A stretch of DNA of 64,000 bases, from the NCBI RefSeq assembly GCF_024171895.1, contig NZ_JAMTCQ010000013.1, positions 248,001 to 312,000 on the forward strand. Direction: 5' to 3'. Under the pieces are notes generated by a model. That model was not told where the DNA came from. It worked only from the letters and a program-made list of their open reading frames with translations, and did no database searches. This DNA is from Prauserella halophila (GTDB taxonomy: Bacteria > Actinomycetota > Actinomycetes > Mycobacteriales > Pseudonocardiaceae). The stretch's first letter is position 1. Each line of letters starts with the position of its first letter. This document shows positions 1 through 8,947 of the stretch, one piece after another. The position numbers and the translations under genes were made by a program.

Positions 1-686
1 CTCTGCGGAGGTACCACGTTCCCCGCCTCGGCCGCGGCCTCGCTGTACTGCGCGATTCGCGTACCGATCAGATCGGGGGCGGCGATCTGATCCAGCAGCA
101 GCCGGTGCCCGTTCCGGCCGGCCTTCACGGTCGATGCCTCACTGGTGGCACCGACCCAGATCGGTGGGCGTGGGGTCTGGGAGGGCGCCGGGTCGATGAC
201 GATGTCGTCGAACTCCCAAAACTCCCCCCGGTGGTCGAACCGTTCCCGGGTCGACCAGGCCTGTTTGCAGAACGCGAGAATCTCCTCATAACGAGCCGCA
301 GCCTCATCCGGCGAGATTCTGAACCCGGCGAACTCGTGGGGGCGGTAGCCCTTACCGACGCCGAAGTCGAATCGACCACCCGAGAGCTGGTCAATCGTGG
401 CGATCTGCTCGGCGAGCAGGACAGGATTGTGCCAAGGCAGCACGACCACCGAGGTGCCGAGCCGAATCGTCGAGGTCCTCCCGGCGAGATAGGCCAGCAC
501 CGACAGTGACGAGGACACTTGTCCGTTGCCAGTGAAGTGGTGCTCGACCAGGAAGACACTGTTGAACCCCAGCGCCTCAGCTTCGCAGATGTAGTCGCCG
601 AAGGTTTGCAAGTTCTGCGCCGACGCAAAGCCCTTGGCTCCCGCACGACTCCCGGCTGAGACGTCCGTCATCAGTCCGAACTTCAT
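1..686 (-). CDS. LLM-class flavin-dependent monooxygenase (partial, runs off left edge)
   Basis: Partial gene; 228 codons are visible and the frame is open to the window edge. It encodes a luciferase-like (LLM) TIM-barrel oxidoreductase, a family that uses reduced FMN or F420. Seen: LVEHHF near residues 46-51, RLGTSVVVLP at 75-84, HNPVLLAEQ at 86-94 and SGGRFDFGVGKGY at 102-114, all family hallmarks that also occur in the full-length LLM gene at 12994. The ATG at 686 is supported by GGAGGTG about ten bases upstream. The substrate cannot be told. The gene is separated from the catabolic cluster by about 1.5 kb that includes a transposase remnant, so membership of that cluster is uncertain. Confidence 0.85.
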   Translation of the reverse strand, partial: MKFGLMTDVSAGSRAGAKGFASAQNLQTFGDYICEAEALGFNSVFLVEHHFTGNGQVSSSLSVLAYLAGRTSTIRLGTSVVVLPWHNPVLLAEQIATIDQLSGGRFDFGVGKGYRPHEFAGFRISPDEAAARYEEILAFCKQAWSTRERFDHRGEFWEFDDIVIDPAPSQTPRPPIWVGATSEASTVKAGRNGHRLLLDQIAAPDLIGTRIAQYSEAAAEAGNVVPPQ

Positions 687-1682
687 GGGTTGACACACCT
701 CCACATCGAGTCGGTGTCAATGCCGAGCCCTTCCCGAACAGCCCGACCTAGCCCACCCTCCTCCCTCGTGCAGCTCAAGTCAAGACGAACATTCCTTCTT
801 TTTCGCTCGCCTGAGCTCATCGCTCTCGCGATGGGCTACCTGGCGCACCGGACAGCTCCAGCGGCACCCGCGTCCCCGTGCACGCACAACCGGCCTCTTC
901 CCGGGAGCTCCGAGAAGGGGCCCGAAGCTCTCTGCGAACCGGTTACCATCCTTTTCGGACAATCAACACGCACGGAAAGGCTCCACGGTCCTATCCGCGG
1001 GACTACGCCACGTCTGCGGGTCGTGTCCACGATCCTCGGACAAGCCCGCCCCGTGCTCACGCCACATTCAACATCAGGGACTCTCGGAGTCCGGAGCTTC
1101 GACCGGACGCCTTGCGGCGTCACCGTGTTCGGCTACCTGCTCACGTGCGCCGAGGCTGGCGCCAGTGCCACCGTGGCGCTCGCGCCCGGAACCCGCATGC
1201 CTTCAGTCTCCCTCCGCCGGCCGAGGTCTCCAGCAAGGCCGCTCAGGGCCGGCCTCGTGGTGTAGAGTTCGTCCGGTCCAATATGGCGAGGCGCCGCAGC
1301 TGCCGCCCTCGAACCGATGCGCTGATCCGAGATCAGAGAACACGCCACCGGTACCTATCAGTGGAGATACCAGCGTGGTGCGAGTCGTAGTGCGAACTGG
1401 TGGCGACAGCGGATTCAATGGCCCGTGGTGCGAGAACCGCAGCACTGAAATCGCTGGTCAGCATGCCAACGTGGTCGATACGGCAGTCTTCTCATCTCTG
1501 GGTAGCAGGTGCGATGCGTGCCGGACTCCCCGAAACACCTACATGAACCCGAGGGGACGCGGTGCAACCATTGCCTGAACCAGCGGCAGGAAGGCACGGC
1601 TGAAACGCCGTCCGTCTCGCCTGCGACGACTGTGCTCAGACGCCCAACGTACGGGTCGACAGCCGCTACTGTTGGCGGACGG
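687..1682. other. Gene-free stretch, about 1 kb
   Basis: I see no convincing gene here. Open frames on both strands are short, overlap each other, and show no family motif or ribosome binding site. The one tidy sequence is an inverted repeat, CTGATC-CGA-GATCAG at 1322-1336, with no intact gene downstream. The stretch ends at a broken IS481-type transposase, so it is probably debris from insertion and decay. Confidence 0.5.
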
Positions 1683-2230
1683 AACCGATCTCGCTTGCGA
1701 GCCGAGCTCGTCGCGCGTTGCCAGACTCGCCCGATCGCCCATACTGCCGCCGAGATGGGCATCTCCCGCCAATGCGCGAGTAAGTGGTCAACCGTCACCG
1801 CTGCTTCGGCAATGCGGGGCTGCTCGACCGCCCGAACGCCCCGCACGATCAGCCCACCGCCACTACGGCCGAGGTGGTGGCCCGGATCGAGCAGCTCCGC
1901 CGGCAACGGAAGTACTCCGCCCGCAGGATCGCCACCGAACTGGCCGCCGAGGGCATCACGATCTCGGTCCGCACCGTCGGCCGCCGGCTGCTGGAGCCCG
2001 GTCTGAACCGACGCCGCTTCATCGACCCCACCGGAGCCAGCAACCGGCAACCGCGGCGGATCACCGCCCGCTGGCCCGGACACATAATGCATGTGGATGT
2101 GAAGAAGACCGGTCAGATCCCGGACGGGAGAGGCTGGCGCGTCCACCGACCACACACCGCCGCCGGAAACCAACCACCAGCATCCCGACTCCACACCGGC
2201 GTCACCAACCTCACGGCCTCATACACCTAG
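1683..2230 (+). pseudogene. IS481-family transposase remnant (frameshifted, truncated)
   Basis: Remnant of an IS481-type transposase. The N-terminal helix-turn-helix is readable as RPIAHTAAEMGISRQCASKW in one frame. Near 1784 the reading jumps to a second frame that continues NRHRCFGNAGLLDRP, then the second DNA-binding part (ARIEQLRRQRKYSARRIA, ISVRTVGRRLL) and the start of the catalytic core, GHIMHVDVKKTGQIPDGRGW. After that motif, which carries the first catalytic Asp, similarity is lost and the frame stops at 2230. The second Asp and the Glu of the DDE triad are absent, so it cannot be active. Its end overlaps the end of the SnoaL-like gene on the other strand. Confidence 0.75.
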
Positions 2231-2757
2231 CCGCTCTCCGCGCGTCTGTCGCCGACCACGTCGGCGAGTGCCCTCGTCACCGCAGCCGCCGGGTCCGCGT
2301 CGCCGCGAGCACCGCGCCGCCAGCTGTCCGGACTGGGCACCGCTGGATCGGGCGGGGCGGCATGTTCCCAGTCGAGCACGACCGTACGACTGGCCACGAG
2401 CCATCGACCATTGCGCTGCTCGAAGACGTCGACGTACCGGAGCCCCTGAAACGTCGCCGCACCGTCGATCGGCTGCTTTCGATACAGGCAGTAGGTCTCG
2501 ACCTCGGCCCTTGTCCCTTCGCGCACGATCGTGGGTACGCCGAGGAAATGATAGGTGCTTTTCAAGCTTGCACCGTAGGAGCGGAAGAACTCGAAGAGCT
2601 CGTCGACAGTGCCGCTGAAGCGTCCATGATCGTCCGTGGCGTCCGGGTGGTAACACGTGCGCGCCAGCTCCCGGTTGCCGCGATCAATCGCGTGCGCGTA
2701 CCGGCACAACACATCGGTGATCTCCGCCCGTGCGAGAAGATCCTCGACCAAGTACAT
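2227..2757 (-). CDS. SnoaL-like / NTF2-fold protein
   Basis: Encodes 176 residues matching the SnoaL-like (NTF2 fold, cone-shaped alpha+beta) family, which includes small isomerases, dehydratases and hydroxylase subunits. Seen: an N-terminal helix with EITDVLCRYAHAIDRGN near residues 12-28, the YHPDATDDHGRFSG stretch near 36-49 typical of polyketide-cyclase-like members, and a C-terminal strand region with FEQRNGRWLVASRTVVLDW. Length is normal for the family. The last 25 or so residues are Ala/Arg-rich and may be unstructured. It is divergent from the SDR gene at 2909, and the 150-base gap between them carries one copy of the cluster operator, so both may be controlled together. The reaction is unknown. 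The start is not firmly set. Confidence 0.75.
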   Translation of the reverse strand: MYLVEDLLARAEITDVLCRYAHAIDRGNRELARTCYHPDATDDHGRFSGTVDELFEFFRSYGASLKSTYHFLGVPTIVREGTRAEVETYCLYRKQPIDGAATFQGLRYVDVFEQRNGRWLVASRTVVLDWEHAAPPDPAVPSPDSWRRGARGDADPAAAVTRALADVVGDRRAESG

Positions 2758-2818
2758 GCTCCACCACCGTCCTATCTGGACTCTTTTGGCCCCGAGTCAT
2801 TCGGGTCGGGTGCCGTCG

Positions 2819-2851
2819 TTGACAATGACGCACGTCTCATGTTTGAGTCAA
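2819..2851. promoter_or_regulatory. Cluster operator copy 1 overlapping a promoter
   Basis: TGACGCACGTCTCATGT at 2826-2842 followed by TTGAGTCAA. It matches the other copies at 8874, 8904, 12841 and 12873. TTGACA (2819-2824) sits 17 bases before a weak -10 (TTTGAG, 2842-2847), so the element would lie in the promoter spacer, where a bound repressor would block RNA polymerase. It is 58 bases before the SDR start at 2909 and upstream of the divergent SnoaL-like gene. That the TetR protein at 14105 is the ligand is inference. Confidence 0.6.
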
Positions 2852-2908
2852 TGCTAGGTCCACTGTGGATCGATCCCGCGCATATCTAATATCCTGGAGG
2901 TCACCATC

Positions 2909-3685
2909 ATGGCCAACACGAGTCAACGAGTAGCGATGGTGACCGGCGCCGCGTCCGGTATCGGCGCCGATATCGCCGTGCGACTCGCCGCGACGGGCAT
3001 GGACGTGGCTATCCTCGACCGGGACGGCGAAGGACTTTCCGTGACCCGCCGACGCTGTTCCGGTGGTGTCGGCGATGTGTTCGAGATCGAATGCGACCTG
3101 CGAGAAGAAGCGCGTATCGAGGCCGCGCTGCGACGGTTCGGCTCCTGGCGCAACCATCTCGACGTCGTCGTGAACGCGGCAGGCGTGCTGGCCCGCTCCG
3201 ACATCGCGGAGACGACATCGGAGATCTGGGCGGCCGTGTTGGACATCAATCTCACCGGAACTTTCCGGGTGGTGCGCGCCGCGCTGCCATACCTGACCCG
3301 GGACACCGCGGACCGCGCCAAGCGTGTGATCAACATTGGCTCGGGCGCTGCTGAGCAAGGCTACGCCTATCCCGCCTATACCGCGTCGAAGGGAGGTGTG
3401 GTAGCGCTCACCCGCGAACTCGCCGCAGAACTCGCGCCGCACGGTGTAACGGTCAACGCGATCAATCCGGGATTCATCCGTACCGCGATCAACGACAACG
3501 CCTGGAGCGACGACGAGGCGAGGAGCCGGGTCGAGGGAACCATCCCGTTGGGCAGGATGGGCCGGCCCGAGGAGGTCGGCGCGGTAGCCGACTTCCTCGC
3601 CTCGCCGGAATCGAGCTACGTCACAGGACAAGTAATCACCGTCGACGGCGGCCGATCCACCATTTCCCCGCCTCCACCCCGGTAG
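2909..3685 (+). CDS. Short-chain dehydrogenase/reductase (classical SDR)
   Basis: A 258-residue classical SDR, an NAD(P)-dependent oxidoreductase of hydroxyl/keto groups. Seen: the cofactor glycine motif TGAASGIG at residues 12-19, NAAG at 89-92, the catalytic Ser in INIGSG near 145, and the Tyr157-x3-Lys161 pair in YTASK. FabG-like features (LGRMGRPEEVG, SYVTGQVITVDGG) close the protein. The ATG at 2909 has GGAGG nine bases upstream. It follows operator copy 1 and converges on the acyl-CoA synthetase gene. In a beta-oxidation-like scheme it would oxidise the hydroxyacyl product of the crotonase, but that role is inferred from context only. C-terminal PPPPR is an oddity without known meaning. 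Confidence 0.88.
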   Translation: MANTSQRVAMVTGAASGIGADIAVRLAATGMDVAILDRDGEGLSVTRRRCSGGVGDVFEIECDLREEARIEAALRRFGSWRNHLDVVVNAAGVLARSDIAETTSEIWAAVLDINLTGTFRVVRAALPYLTRDTADRAKRVINIGSGAAEQGYAYPAYTASKGGVVALTRELAAELAPHGVTVNAINPGFIRTAINDNAWSDDEARSRVEGTIPLGRMGRPEEVGAVADFLASPESSYVTGQVITVDGGRSTISPPPPR

Positions 3686-3858
3686 TCGTACTCCACCCCG
3701 GAGCTGTCCGTCGTAGCGTCCGAACTGGACGCAGCGCCGGTTCCTCGAGGGGAAGGATCGAGCACATTGAGGGTTTCACCTGACTCCCCGCCGAACCACC
3801 CGCCGTTCAGGCACACCGGACGGGTGCCGGGATCGACCGTCGCGCAATCGTCAGCAGC

Positions 3859-5895
3859 TCACTCAGGTTCCGCCTCGGTCACAACCGCGTCGGCCGCGAA
3901 GCATTCGGCGGGGGTGACGATCAACGGATTGATCTCGACCGTCTCGTAGCCGGCCAGTGCGCCGTTCGCGAAGGACTCGCACAGTCCGGCGAGGGTGCTC
4001 ACTGCTGTTTCGTGGCCGTCGACCCCGACCGCGGCGAGCAGTCGTTCGGCCTCACCCGGACGCAGCGGCAATCGCCGTGTGGTGGATCGATTGGCGAGTT
4101 CGGTCGCGGTACCTCCGAGTCCTACGACGACGTACTTGCCGAGCACCGGATCCGTGTTCAGCCCCACCAAGATCTCGGTGCCGAACACCATCTCCTCGAC
4201 CAGATAGCCTTCGATGTCACTGGTCGCGAGCCCCGCCGCGACCACGTTCGTCTCGATCCGCTTCGTGGTCTCCGCAAGGTCGCCGGTCTGGCAGACACCG
4301 AGCACGACACCACCGATCCTGGCCTTGTGGCTGACCGATGCGACGACCTTGACCGCGAAGGGCGGCCGTAGTCCGGCCGCGGCCTCGGTAGGGTCCTCGC
4401 CGTGACCGACCCGGACACCCCGGGCGATCGGGACGCCGGCCGAAGCAACGATCTCCCTCGAGTCGGCCTCGCTCAACACTCGCGCGCTGGCCTCGGCGGT
4501 CGCCGATGCGCGCTCGCCCACCTGTGTACCCGCAGGAAAGATCTTGGCCAAGGCGGAAAAGGTGAGCCGGAGGTTCTGCACGACACCCACCTGCGGATGC
4601 CGTTGCCGGTAGTCGTGCACCCAATCGGTGACCGGTACCGGCGCCATCGAAGTGATGACCAGTGGTGCGCCGTGTTCGGCCGAGAGCCGCGCGAGATCGT
4701 TCCAATTCCAGGTGTGCACCGACTGTTCCGGCGACTCCGAGGGAAACTGGACGCTCCAGGGCATCAGCACGAGGCCCGTGTTCGGATCGCCGAACACGAT
4801 GCTGTTGATGCTCTCGTCGCCTTCCCTTCGCTTGACCCCTATGACGTCGAGCGGGTTGTCCACGAACGACCCCGGACCGGCCAGTTCACGAATCCTGCTC
4901 GTCGTCTGCTCCGCGAAGACGGTGAGGTTGACGCCGTAACGATCGGCGAGGTCGCTACACAACGCGGCGGCGCCACCGGAACCACCGAGAATCGACACCG
5001 CCTTCGGACGCCCCGGCGTCGCGCCGAGCAAGCTCAACGTCGCCAATCGCATCAGCTCGTCGATGCCCTCGGCGCGCAACACCTCGTGCTCGCGCAGCAG
5101 CTCGGAAAGCACCGAGTCGGTCCCCGAGATGCTCGCCGTGTGCGAGAGCACGGCACGCTGTCCCCTCTCGGACACTCCGGACTTGAGAACGACTATCCGC
5201 TTGCCGAGTTGGCGGGCGGTCCGAAACACCTCGACGAACGCGGGCAGTTGCTGCCTGGAGATTCCTTCGAGGTAAACGCAAACCACCCGGGTGGTGCTCC
5301 TGCGCACGGCGAGGTCGAGGGCCTCGGCCACGCCGAGCACGGCTCCGTTGCCGGTGGAGACGCACATGTCCACTCCGAGGTTCTCCTCGGCCGCGCCGGC
5401 GATCAGAGCCGAGAGCAACGCCCCGCTTTGCGAGACGATCGAGACCGGCCCCGACCGGGCTGACAACCAGGCAGGCTCGGCGATCGCGCACAGTCCTTCG
5501 GCGAAGTCGGCGAAACCGACGCAGTTCGGGCCCCAGAGTCGAGTCGCGGTCCCGGAGACGATGTCGACCAGTTCCTCCTGCAGCCTCCGCCCGACATCGT
5601 CCCCTCGTTCGACGAAGCCATCGGAGACCAGCACGATGTCGCTGGTACCGGCAGCGGTGAGCTCCCGGACGGCCTCGACGCTCGCCTCCCTGCGGATGGC
5701 GACGACCGCCGCGCGGGGCCTGGCGGGTAGATCGCTGACGCTCGGAACAGCCGACAGACCATCCACGGTCTCATGATTCGGGGTGACGGGCACGAGCTCA
5801 AGGTTCGGGTCGAGGGTGCGCAGGTTGTGGATCGCGCAGTTGGTCCAGAAGTTCCGAGGGGACGCACCGACAACGGCGACGGTGGATCTGGGCAC
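3859..5895 (-). CDS. Acyl-CoA synthetase, NDP-forming (acetate-CoA ligase family)
   Basis: A 678-residue fused-subunit NDP-forming acyl-CoA synthetase, converting a carboxylate, CoA and ATP to acyl-CoA, ADP and phosphate. Seen in order: N-terminal CoA-binding Rossmann part (VAVVGASPRNFW), the succinyl-CoA-ligase-like region with GPNCVGF, SIVSQSGALLS and the phosphohistidine-region motif LSHTASISG, then a C-terminal ATP-grasp part with PFAVKVVASVSHKARIGGV and YLVEEMVFGTEILVG. The length fits the alpha-beta fusion type. A longer frame begins at 5934, but the GTG at 5895 has GGAG eight bases upstream and starts directly at the conserved domain. It is last in the minus-strand operon behind the crotonase and is the likely activating enzyme for the imported acid. 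Confidence 0.88.
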   Translation of the reverse strand: MPRSTVAVVGASPRNFWTNCAIHNLRTLDPNLELVPVTPNHETVDGLSAVPSVSDLPARPRAAVVAIRREASVEAVRELTAAGTSDIVLVSDGFVERGDDVGRRLQEELVDIVSGTATRLWGPNCVGFADFAEGLCAIAEPAWLSARSGPVSIVSQSGALLSALIAGAAEENLGVDMCVSTGNGAVLGVAEALDLAVRRSTTRVVCVYLEGISRQQLPAFVEVFRTARQLGKRIVVLKSGVSERGQRAVLSHTASISGTDSVLSELLREHEVLRAEGIDELMRLATLSLLGATPGRPKAVSILGGSGGAAALCSDLADRYGVNLTVFAEQTTSRIRELAGPGSFVDNPLDVIGVKRREGDESINSIVFGDPNTGLVLMPWSVQFPSESPEQSVHTWNWNDLARLSAEHGAPLVITSMAPVPVTDWVHDYRQRHPQVGVVQNLRLTFSALAKIFPAGTQVGERASATAEASARVLSEADSREIVASAGVPIARGVRVGHGEDPTEAAAGLRPPFAVKVVASVSHKARIGGVVLGVCQTGDLAETTKRIETNVVAAGLATSDIEGYLVEEMVFGTEILVGLNTDPVLGKYVVVGLGGTATELANRSTTRRLPLRPGEAERLLAAVGVDGHETAVSTLAGLCESFANGALAGYETVEINPLIVTPAECFAADAVVTEAEPE

Positions 5896-5941
5896 GGCGA
5901 GGCTCTCCTTCGTATTCAGGTGGTTCGGGCGCACATGCGGA

Positions 5942-6760
5942 TCAGCTCGTCAAGGAGCCGCCATCGGCGTACCAGGCACGAGCCTCGGCGATGCCCAGCT
6001 CGGCCAGTTTGTCGACCATGTGCCGGTTTCCTTCCGAGGTGTGGATGAGCGCGTCCCAACCGGCACACGCGTCCAGCGTCTCCCGGAAACCTTGCCGGAT
6101 CAGCACATCGTTCGCGGCCCGCTTCTTGATCTCCAGCATGTCCAACGGGGTCTTCGCGACTTCGCCGGCGACTGCCTTCGCCTTGGTGAGCACCTCATCG
6201 TCGGAAACCGAGTAGTTGGCCCAGCCGCGCGCGGCCGCCTCCGCACCCGTCATGTGGCTACCGGCGGTGTAGGAGAGTTCCTTCGCCTTCTTCGGACCGA
6301 TCTGGTACATCGCGGTGGGTCCCAGCATGCCTCCGCCGATCGGCAGCACCGGCCAGGCGATCTTGGTTTCATCGCCGACGACCGCGAGGTCAGCACAGGC
6401 CGGAATCAGGGTCGCACCACCCGCGCAGTGGCCGTGCACCGCCGCGACGACAGGTTTCGGCACGTCGAAGACAGCCGAGAAAACCCGGATGTGCCAGCGA
6501 AGCCGCACCCAGTCCTCGTGGGCGCTTCGGTGGCTGTAGCCGTTCTGAGCCGACGCAGGTTTACCGACGTCCCAGCCGACGCTGAACGCCCGGCCTTCGC
6601 CGCGAACGATGATCACCGAGACGGCCGGGTCGGCACCGAGTTGCCCCAGCACCCGCTCATACTGCTCGAAGAGGTCGTGGTTGAAGGCGTTGAGTTTGTC
6701 CGGGCGGTTCAACACCACCTCGGCTACCCGCCCTTCCTGTTCGACATTGACGTTGTTCAC
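5942..6760 (-). CDS. Enoyl-CoA hydratase/isomerase family protein (crotonase)
   Basis: A 272-residue crotonase-fold protein acting on acyl-CoA thioesters. Seen: VVLNRPDKLNAFN at the N-terminus, an oxyanion-hole region VIIVRGEGRAFSVGWD, then KPVVAAVHGHCAGGATLIPACAD, where the second oxyanion glycine sits in CAGGA. The usual second Glu region reads WPVLPIGGGMLGP, so the hydratase Glu is not obvious; it may be a hydratase, isomerase, hydrolase or ring-opening enzyme. An upstream GTG at 6814 overlaps the stop of the preceding gene (GTGA) but has no ribosome binding site, whereas the GTG at 6760 has AAGGAG nine bases before it. It lies in the operon of lactonase, RibB-like protein, crotonase and acyl-CoA synthetase. 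Confidence 0.82.
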   Translation of the reverse strand: MNNVNVEQEGRVAEVVLNRPDKLNAFNHDLFEQYERVLGQLGADPAVSVIIVRGEGRAFSVGWDVGKPASAQNGYSHRSAHEDWVRLRWHIRVFSAVFDVPKPVVAAVHGHCAGGATLIPACADLAVVGDETKIAWPVLPIGGGMLGPTAMYQIGPKKAKELSYTAGSHMTGAEAAARGWANYSVSDDEVLTKAKAVAGEVAKTPLDMLEIKKRAANDVLIRQGFRETLDACAGWDALIHTSEGNRHMVDKLAELGIAEARAWYADGGSLTS

Positions 6761-6810
6761 GGTGTCTTCCTTCTCCTTAGGGGTAACCGGCGGCACGGGC
6801 ACTCGCGGGG

Positions 6811-7785
6811 TCACCCGAGGGGCGATCCAGGCGATGTGGACCTTCGCCGATAAAGCAGAGTGCCGTTACCTCGGCCGGCGATCGTACGCAGCGCCTCAAC
6901 AAGACGAGTCCGGCAATCGCAGCCGTTCGGGTCGAAAAGACTGTGTACGCATTCCTGGTGGACCTCGGGAGGCCACAGGTGCTTCGGGTCGCCGAGCGTC
7001 AGCGCGGTAGTCTCGACCTCACCGGCGCTCCACCGCACCGCGCGAAAGGTCCTGCCGTACATGTCGATGTCGAACCGGTGGGCACCGGGAAGGCCCCACA
7101 GGCCGGAACACAACCGACGACGCAGCACCGAAGACACAGTCACCACAGGCAGCGCCATCGACCCGGCCCATTCCACGATCTCCTGCTTCTTCGCGGAACG
7201 TGTCGGGTCAAGAGTGGAGACGAGACACGCGTGCGCCGCCGCGAAACCGGCTTCGGCGATTCCGACCAGGTCCGTCGCCGCCTCACCGATCGTCGCCGCA
7301 CCGAGAAGTCCGGCTTCGTGCGCTCGGTAGGTCATCACATGCCCCGGCCGGGTCAATCGCTCCGGAGCTGTATGCGGATCGGCGACCAACGCGATGGTAT
7401 GCGCGCGATCCGTCGCCGAGATACCCGTTCCCGGCACTTCGGCGGCATCGAAGGCTACGCCATAGGTCGACATGCCGGCCGCGTTCCGACCGGCCGGCAT
7501 GGGATCGAGTGCCAACCGGTCGGCATCACTACACGGCAGCGAGACTTGGATGAAGCCCGACGTGTGTCGGACCATGGTGGAAACCAACCCTGGCGTGGCA
7601 TACCGCGCCGCGAAGAGTAGATGGCATTCCGACTCCTGGCCGAGGTCGTCCACGAGAACCACGGCTTTTCCCGCCGCCAACACTCCCGTCACCTCGTCGA
7701 GAGTGTCCTGAGAGGCTTCCGCGTCGTCGGCCGAAACATTCAGTGGCGTGCTGTCCGACTGAACATACTCGGGTGCGACCGTCAT
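6811..7785 (-). CDS. RibB-like (DHBP synthase) protein with a stub of GTP cyclohydrolase II; catalytic ligands altered
   Basis: 324 residues. The first 200 align by motif with 3,4-dihydroxy-2-butanone-4-phosphate synthase (RibB): GTGISATDRAHTI at 119-131 and GHVMTYRAHEAGLL at 148-161. The metal and acid motif, normally DDExRENEGD, reads VDDLGQESECH at 45-55, and the GHTEA motif reads TIGEA at 165-169, so both usual metal ligands (Glu and His) appear lost. The C-terminus keeps the RibA zinc cysteines (HQECVHSLFDPNGCDC, 276-291) but ends shortly after, without the GTP-ring-opening residues; a full bifunctional protein is about 400 residues. Start ATG overlaps the lactonase stop by four bases (ATGA). 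It is unlikely to make riboflavin; its role in this operon is unknown. Confidence 0.75.
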   Translation of the reverse strand: MTVAPEYVQSDSTPLNVSADDAEASQDTLDEVTGVLAAGKAVVLVDDLGQESECHLLFAARYATPGLVSTMVRHTSGFIQVSLPCSDADRLALDPMPAGRNAAGMSTYGVAFDAAEVPGTGISATDRAHTIALVADPHTAPERLTRPGHVMTYRAHEAGLLGAATIGEAATDLVGIAEAGFAAAHACLVSTLDPTRSAKKQEIVEWAGSMALPVVTVSSVLRRRLCSGLWGLPGAHRFDIDMYGRTFRAVRWSAGEVETTALTLGDPKHLWPPEVHQECVHSLFDPNGCDCRTRLVEALRTIAGRGNGTLLYRRRSTSPGSPLG

Positions 7786-8765
7786 CGGAGCGCCTCCGTG
7801 TCCTGGCCGGCGAGTATCTTGCGCGGGTTGTCCACCAGCATCGTTTCGATGTCACTCTGCGTGACACCAGCTTCGAGCAGCGCCGGGATGACATCCTCGG
7901 TGATATGGGTGAACCGCCAGTTCGGCATGTTCCTGGCGCGGAAGTCGTCGGGGAAATTGTGACTGTGGCAGGAGGCATCGTGGGAGAGCACCATCCGGCT
8001 CGCGTAACCGCGCTGTGCCAGTTCCGCTACCGTTCTCACCCGATTTTCGAAGGATAATCGATTGTCGAGACCAAATCGGTCCATCCCGAGATAGGATCCA
8101 TTGTCGAGCAACCGCAACAGATAGTCGAGATCGTCCGAATCGCCACTGTGACCGATGACGACGGATCCTGGATCGACACCTTCCTCGGCGAAGATCTTCT
8201 GCTGATCCAGGCCTCTTTGCGTGGATACGTCGGTGTGGGTCGAGATCGGGACTCCGGTCTCGATGTGGGCGCGAGCCACCGACCGGAGAACCCTTTCCAC
8301 ATCCGGCGTGACGCCGGGAACGTCGGTGGCACACTTCAGGATTCCGGCCTTGACACCTGTCCCCGCGATACCCTCGGTGATGTCTTTGACGAACATACCG
8401 GTCATCGGCTCCTCGCCGCCGACCATGCGCCCCGGACCGCGTAGCCGCAGGTAACTCGGCAGCTCCGTGAACGTGTAGAAACCGGTGGCGGCGACGATCG
8501 AAACCGGGGACCTTTCCGCGACCTCGCACACTCTGCGAATGTCCCTTCCCAGTCCGAGCACGGTGAGGTCGACGATCGTGTCGACCCCACATCGCTTCAG
8601 CGCGGTGAGCTTGTCGACGGCGTCCGCGACCCGCACCTCGTCGTCCCATGTATCCGGGTAGTTCACCGCGTACTCGTGGTTCAGCACGAACACGTGCTCG
8701 TGCATGAGCACCCGGCCGAGATTCGCCTCATCAACAGATCCGGTGACGGTCTGGACAGTGGCCAT
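7782..8765 (-). CDS. Phosphotriesterase-family metallohydrolase (probable lactonase)
   Basis: A 327-residue amidohydrolase-superfamily protein of the phosphotriesterase/PLL group, whose natural members are mostly lactonases. The binuclear metal site is complete: His22-x-His24 (HEHVF), bridging Lys144 (GILKCATD), His177 (STHTD), His206 (GHSGDSDD) and Asp263 (SHDAS). Length is normal. It is first in the minus-strand operon of lactonase, RibB-like protein, crotonase and acyl-CoA synthetase. Two operator copies lie in the 180 bases upstream (8874-8928). With an LLM monooxygenase encoded nearby, one coherent idea is that a Baeyer-Villiger-type oxidation gives a lactone which this enzyme opens; that is inference. 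A lactone or ester of another kind is equally possible. Confidence 0.85.
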   Translation of the reverse strand: MATVQTVTGSVDEANLGRVLMHEHVFVLNHEYAVNYPDTWDDEVRVADAVDKLTALKRCGVDTIVDLTVLGLGRDIRRVCEVAERSPVSIVAATGFYTFTELPSYLRLRGPGRMVGGEEPMTGMFVKDITEGIAGTGVKAGILKCATDVPGVTPDVERVLRSVARAHIETGVPISTHTDVSTQRGLDQQKIFAEEGVDPGSVVIGHSGDSDDLDYLLRLLDNGSYLGMDRFGLDNRLSFENRVRTVAELAQRGYASRMVLSHDASCHSHNFPDDFRARNMPNWRFTHITEDVIPALLEAGVTQSDIETMLVDNPRKILAGQDTEALR

Positions 8766-8873
8766 CGATGCGATCTCCCTTGCCTGAAGCGACGGTGCGA
8801 TCTCCCGGATGTCTGCTATCGAGGTCGTGAGAGTGCCTCGCAGGCCGGTTCGGGGTCGACCACATCGTCAACC

Positions 8874-8928
8874 TGACGCGCGTCTCATGTCCGGTGTCAA
8901 TACTGACGCGCTTCTCATGTTTAGTCAA
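8874..8928. promoter_or_regulatory. Cluster operator copies 2 and 3 (tandem)
   Basis: Two elements in the gap between dctM and the lactonase gene: TGACGCGCGTCTCATGT at 8874-8890 followed by CCGGTGTCAA, and TGACGCGCTTCTCATGT at 8904-8920 followed by TTAGTCAA. Centres are 30 bases apart, about three helical turns, which would allow two dimers to bind on the same face. They should control the lactonase operon. Together with copies at 2826, 12841 and 12873 they define a cluster-specific motif. Confidence 0.65.
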
Positions 8929-8947
8929 GACTCTGCCACTGGGGCGC

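Noticed and set aside
1322-1336. Palindrome CTGATC-CGA-GATCAG
   Set aside because: A tidy inverted repeat, but no intact gene follows it, so I do not call it an operator.
690-1580. Several overlapping open frames on both strands after the first LLM gene
   Set aside because: They have no motif, no ribosome binding site and biased low-complexity composition; they look like chance frames in GC-rich DNA.
6811-7785. Riboflavin biosynthesis role for the RibB-like gene
   Set aside because: Key metal ligands and most of the RibA domain are missing, there are no ribD/ribE/ribH neighbours, and the gene sits inside a degradation operon.
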